A stretch of DNA of 64,000 nt, from assembly GCA_963662175.1 (NCBI GenBank), contig OY759216.1, forward strand, positions 44,347,087 through 44,411,086, in the 5' to 3' direction. The position numbers and the translations under genes were made by a program. This stretch comes from Aradus depressus (taxonomy: Eukaryota; Arthropoda; Insecta; Hemiptera; Aradidae). Positions 63,085 through 64,000 of this stretch are shown here, piece after piece. Under the pieces are notes generated by a model. That model was not told the DNA's origin and made no database searches. It saw only the letters and a program-made list of their open reading frames with translations. Position 1 is the first letter of the stretch; each line of letters starts with the position of its first letter.

Positions 63085-63170
63085 CCCGTAAGTGTTTTTT
63101 TCATGACGCTATTTCGGGACGTTCTTACTTCACTTCTTCAAATCACAAAGTGCGAAATATAAAAAAGAGA
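63085..63170 (-). repeat. hammerhead-like repeat fragment
   Basis: Minus strand: TTGAAGA for CTGANGA, GAACGTCCCGAAATAGCGTC; helix II partner is degraded. Same family as 2.4, 7.4 and 15.5 kb. Confidence 0.45.
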
Positions 63171-63329
63171 AAAACAAACAATAGCAATACAAAATAATAA
63201 TAATATACAAAACAATAAACTAAGAGAAAGAAATGAAATTAGCATATAAGAAACAAAAAATAATTATATTAGTAATGAAAATATTGAATGAAAAGTATAT
63301 AACGCTGTACAAAAAGACAAAATGAAATG

Positions 63330-63420
63330 ACTTTAAGAAGGAGGGAGAGAGAGTGATCTGTAAGCAGTGTTGCTATAAGAAAATCCTGTAATGGCCACAT
63401 CACGTATATTTTTCTTAATT
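63330..63420. mobile_element. MITE family P, one end
   Basis: GAGAGAGTGATCTGTAAGCA and ATCCTGTAATGGCCACATCA. Confidence 0.5.
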
Positions 63421-63519
63421 TTTATCTTTTTAAAAAACTAAGTACATAAACCATATTTTAAAGTTCGTTGCTATGAGTTACAATTTAAAACTTAGATAAT
63501 ATTCATTATAGACATTTAG

Positions 63520-64000
63520 TTTACATTCTTCGGGCCGCTTTAACTTTTATCGTATTGATCCTATCTCAAATCTGAGGATTTATTAGCGATTGAAAATTTT
63601 ATAAAGAATAATTTTGGTAAGAATTAATATTTCAATTTTATATTTAGGACTAACCGTTTTCAGGTAAACCAAGGAAATGTCTAAAAATATGTATTTCGAA
63701 GCTACATTTCAAGATGGTTTTCGGCATGTATCTCGGAAACCGGGCGACCTGTAAAAAATCGTATTTCTTATAAATTATGTATTTCAGTTTTCTCTACAAA
63801 TATTACTTGAAACAATTTTTGATTAAATCTAAGCGATATAATTATAATGTGTCTTAATTTACATCTGATTTCAGTCAAAATTTAATCAGACTTAAGTTAG
63901 AACATGTGACCCTTTCATTCCAAATTTCAAGTTCATAGCTACAATCGTTTTTGCGGTAGAGAGCTCACAGTTCCAATCACATACATATACACAAACACTC
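63520..64000 (+). repeat. family S repeat, cut by window end
   Basis: CGTATTGATCCTATCTCAAA and TATTTCAGTTTTCTCTACAA match the S copies in P450 intron 1, extending to CTACAATCGTTTTTGCGGTA near the window end. Confidence 0.6.

Noticed and set aside
1..64000. CRISPR arrays, bacterial operons, ribosome binding sites, rRNA
   Set aside because: None present; the sequence is a eukaryotic nuclear region with spliced genes.

Overview
This window is repeat-dense, AT-rich insect nuclear DNA. Spliced genes with GT/AG introns, AATAAA signals, a CYP6-type P450, jockey, RTE and Penelope-like relics and a SINE tail resembling the insect telomere unit (TTAGG/CCTAA) all point to an insect. A hemipteran is my best guess, but nothing here proves the order. 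I see no bacterial or viral genome features.

Four host genes lie between 9.7 and 30.5 kb; all were rebuilt by hand from splice sites and reading phase. (1) An OCIA-domain gene (OCIAD1/asrij type; minus strand, 6 exons, 234 aa) spans 22375 to 9746. (2) A complete 512-aa CYP6-family P450 (plus strand, 4 exons, 11529-16897) lies entirely inside the 8.4-kb last intron of that gene, on the opposite strand. (3) A shorter tandem OCIA paralogue (minus strand, 3 exons, 108 aa, 23317-22834) sits 458 bp upstream of the first; its stop codon falls inside what looks like the retained splice donor of its longer sister. (4) A BLOC-1 subunit 4 (cappuccino) gene (minus strand, 4 exons, 163 aa) spans 30505-27233. 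OCIAD proteins act on endosomes and mitochondria and BLOC-1 in endosome-to-lysosome-related-organelle traffic, but I see no evidence that these neighbours share regulation.

Most of the rest is transposable-element sediment. The main components are: about 20 copies of one tRNA-derived SINE (about 340 bp, CCTAA-like tail), four with clear or probable target-site duplications; a very common unclassified repeat, here called family R (landmarks: GATTACATAACTTCCCC, GTGTCGATACATTCATT, GGGAGTTATCGTGTTCACAG); a second family S; Tigger/pogo-like elements with TA flanks; a hAT element and a hAT-like MITE with 8-bp duplications; jockey, RTE and Penelope-like (PLE) relics; a Helitron-like element; and several long fold-back (inverted-repeat) elements. 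R copies are repeatedly split by younger insertions (Tigger, hAT MITE, SINE, PLE), giving a readable order of events.

The most interesting theme is a set of at least ten sites with a hammerhead-ribozyme-like core (CTGANGA, a short hairpin, then GAAA or a near match). They occur in several unrelated-looking repeats: a tandem 300-bp pair at 2.4-3.0 kb, fold-back elements at 13.8, 25.7, 26.9 and 44.0 kb, and a PLE fragment at 57.7-58.3 kb where a GIY-YIG endonuclease relic is followed on the same strand by the core. A second notable element is the 2.3-kb inverted-repeat transposon at 53.8-56.1 kb with an 8-bp target duplication and an open frame I recognise as element-like but cannot place in a superfamily. 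From 30.6 kb to the end I could find no intact host gene.
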